Positions 63,799 to 64,000 of a DNA stretch of 64,000 nt are shown here, one piece after another. The position numbers were made by a program, and so were the translations under genes. Location of the stretch: contig NZ_JAIWKS010000005.1 of assembly GCF_021271205.1 (NCBI RefSeq), positions 434,001 to 498,000 on the forward strand, in the 5' to 3' direction. Origin of the DNA: Pseudomonas uvaldensis. GTDB taxonomy: Bacteria; Pseudomonadota; Gammaproteobacteria; Pseudomonadales; Pseudomonadaceae. The notes beneath the pieces were generated by a model. That model did not search any database. It saw only the letters and a program-made list of their open reading frames with translations, and had not been told where the DNA came from. Position 1 is the stretch's first letter. Each line of letters begins with the position of its first letter.

Positions 63799-63966
63799 TC
63801 AGTTGATTTCGATCATTTCAAAATCCATTTTGCCCACACCGCAGTCCGGGCAAAGCCAGTCTGCCGGCACGTCTTCCCAGCGCGTACCAGGGGCGATGCC
63901 ATCATCCGGCCAACCCTCGGCTTCGTTGTAGATCAGGCCGCAGACGATACATTGCCACTTCTTCAT
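63799..63966 (-). CDS. rubA: Rubredoxin
   Basis: A 55-residue iron protein with the two cysteine pairs C-I-V-C-G and C-P-D-C-G that bind one iron, and the D-W-L-C-P and G-T-R-W-E-D-V-P segments of the family. It donates electrons to alkane or other monooxygenases, or takes part in oxidative-stress defence; the partner is not in the window. Short genes like this are easily missed. It is co-oriented with its reductase. Confidence 0.93.
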   Translation of the reverse strand: MKKWQCIVCGLIYNEAEGWPDDGIAPGTRWEDVPADWLCPDCGVGKMDFEMIEIN

Positions 63967-64000
63967 TCGGGTACTTCCTCAGGTGTCAGGCATTTGCCGG

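Overview
The window is chromosomal DNA of a fluorescent-group Pseudomonas. The evidence is high GC, two REP-type palindrome families, and gene orders that match those I remember from P. aeruginosa. It carries two type VI secretion (T6SS) gene clusters separated by about 14 kb of mostly core genes. Product names rest on motifs, lengths and gene order read from the sequence; no database search was run.

Region 1 (1-13802, + strand) is the distal part of an H2-like T6SS operon: tssG (cut by the window edge), tssH/clpV, a sigma-54 activator, a tiny lipoprotein, an FHA protein, tssJ, tssK, tssL, tssM, a PP2C phosphatase and a Ser/Thr kinase. Genes overlap or nearly touch. The order matches the P. 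aeruginosa H2 cluster from hsiH2 to stk1.

Region 2 (13803-25230) holds a truncated DUF6124 gene with a long leader, a small membrane protein, a CHASE3-GAF-GGDEF diguanylate cyclase, a sugar-epimerase-like protein, exbB-exbD-tonB, oxyR, recG, an HDOD protein and a small SCP2-like protein. The last four are the left half of a conserved Pseudomonas block (oxyR-recG-HDOD-SCP2-like-HU-rubredoxin reductase-rubredoxin). The right half is at 62163-63966. Everything between them (about 37 kb) is inserted relative to P. aeruginosa.

Region 3 (25231-26610) is intergenic and repeat-rich: an intact DUF6124 gene with a leader homologous to the one at 14.2 kb, REP sequences, a nine-unit hexamer tandem repeat and a structured intergenic element.

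Region 4 (26611-57818) is a complete H1-like T6SS. On the minus strand are tagQ-tagR-tagS-tagT-ppkA-pppA-tagF-tssM-tssL-tssK-tssJ-fha. Divergently on the plus strand are tssA-tssB-tssC-hcp-(Tae4 amidase and candidate immunity)-tssE-tssF-tssG-clpV-vgrG-DUF1795 chaperone. The TagQRST-PpkA-PppA-Fha-TagF genes form the threonine-phosphorylation control circuit. The Tae4 pair sits where P. aeruginosa has tagJ.

Region 5 (57839-60322, minus strand) is the most interesting part. It is an effector operon: an EagT6-like chaperone, then a Tse6-architecture PAAR effector whose C-terminus looks like a RelA/SpoT-type (Tas1-like) pyrophosphotransferase, then a 77-residue candidate immunity protein, then a MESH1-type small alarmone hydrolase. 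This suggests a nucleotide-pyrophosphate toxin protected by both a small protein and an enzyme that can undo the chemistry. Region 6 (60552-63966) has an unrecognised 503-residue protein and then returns to core genes.
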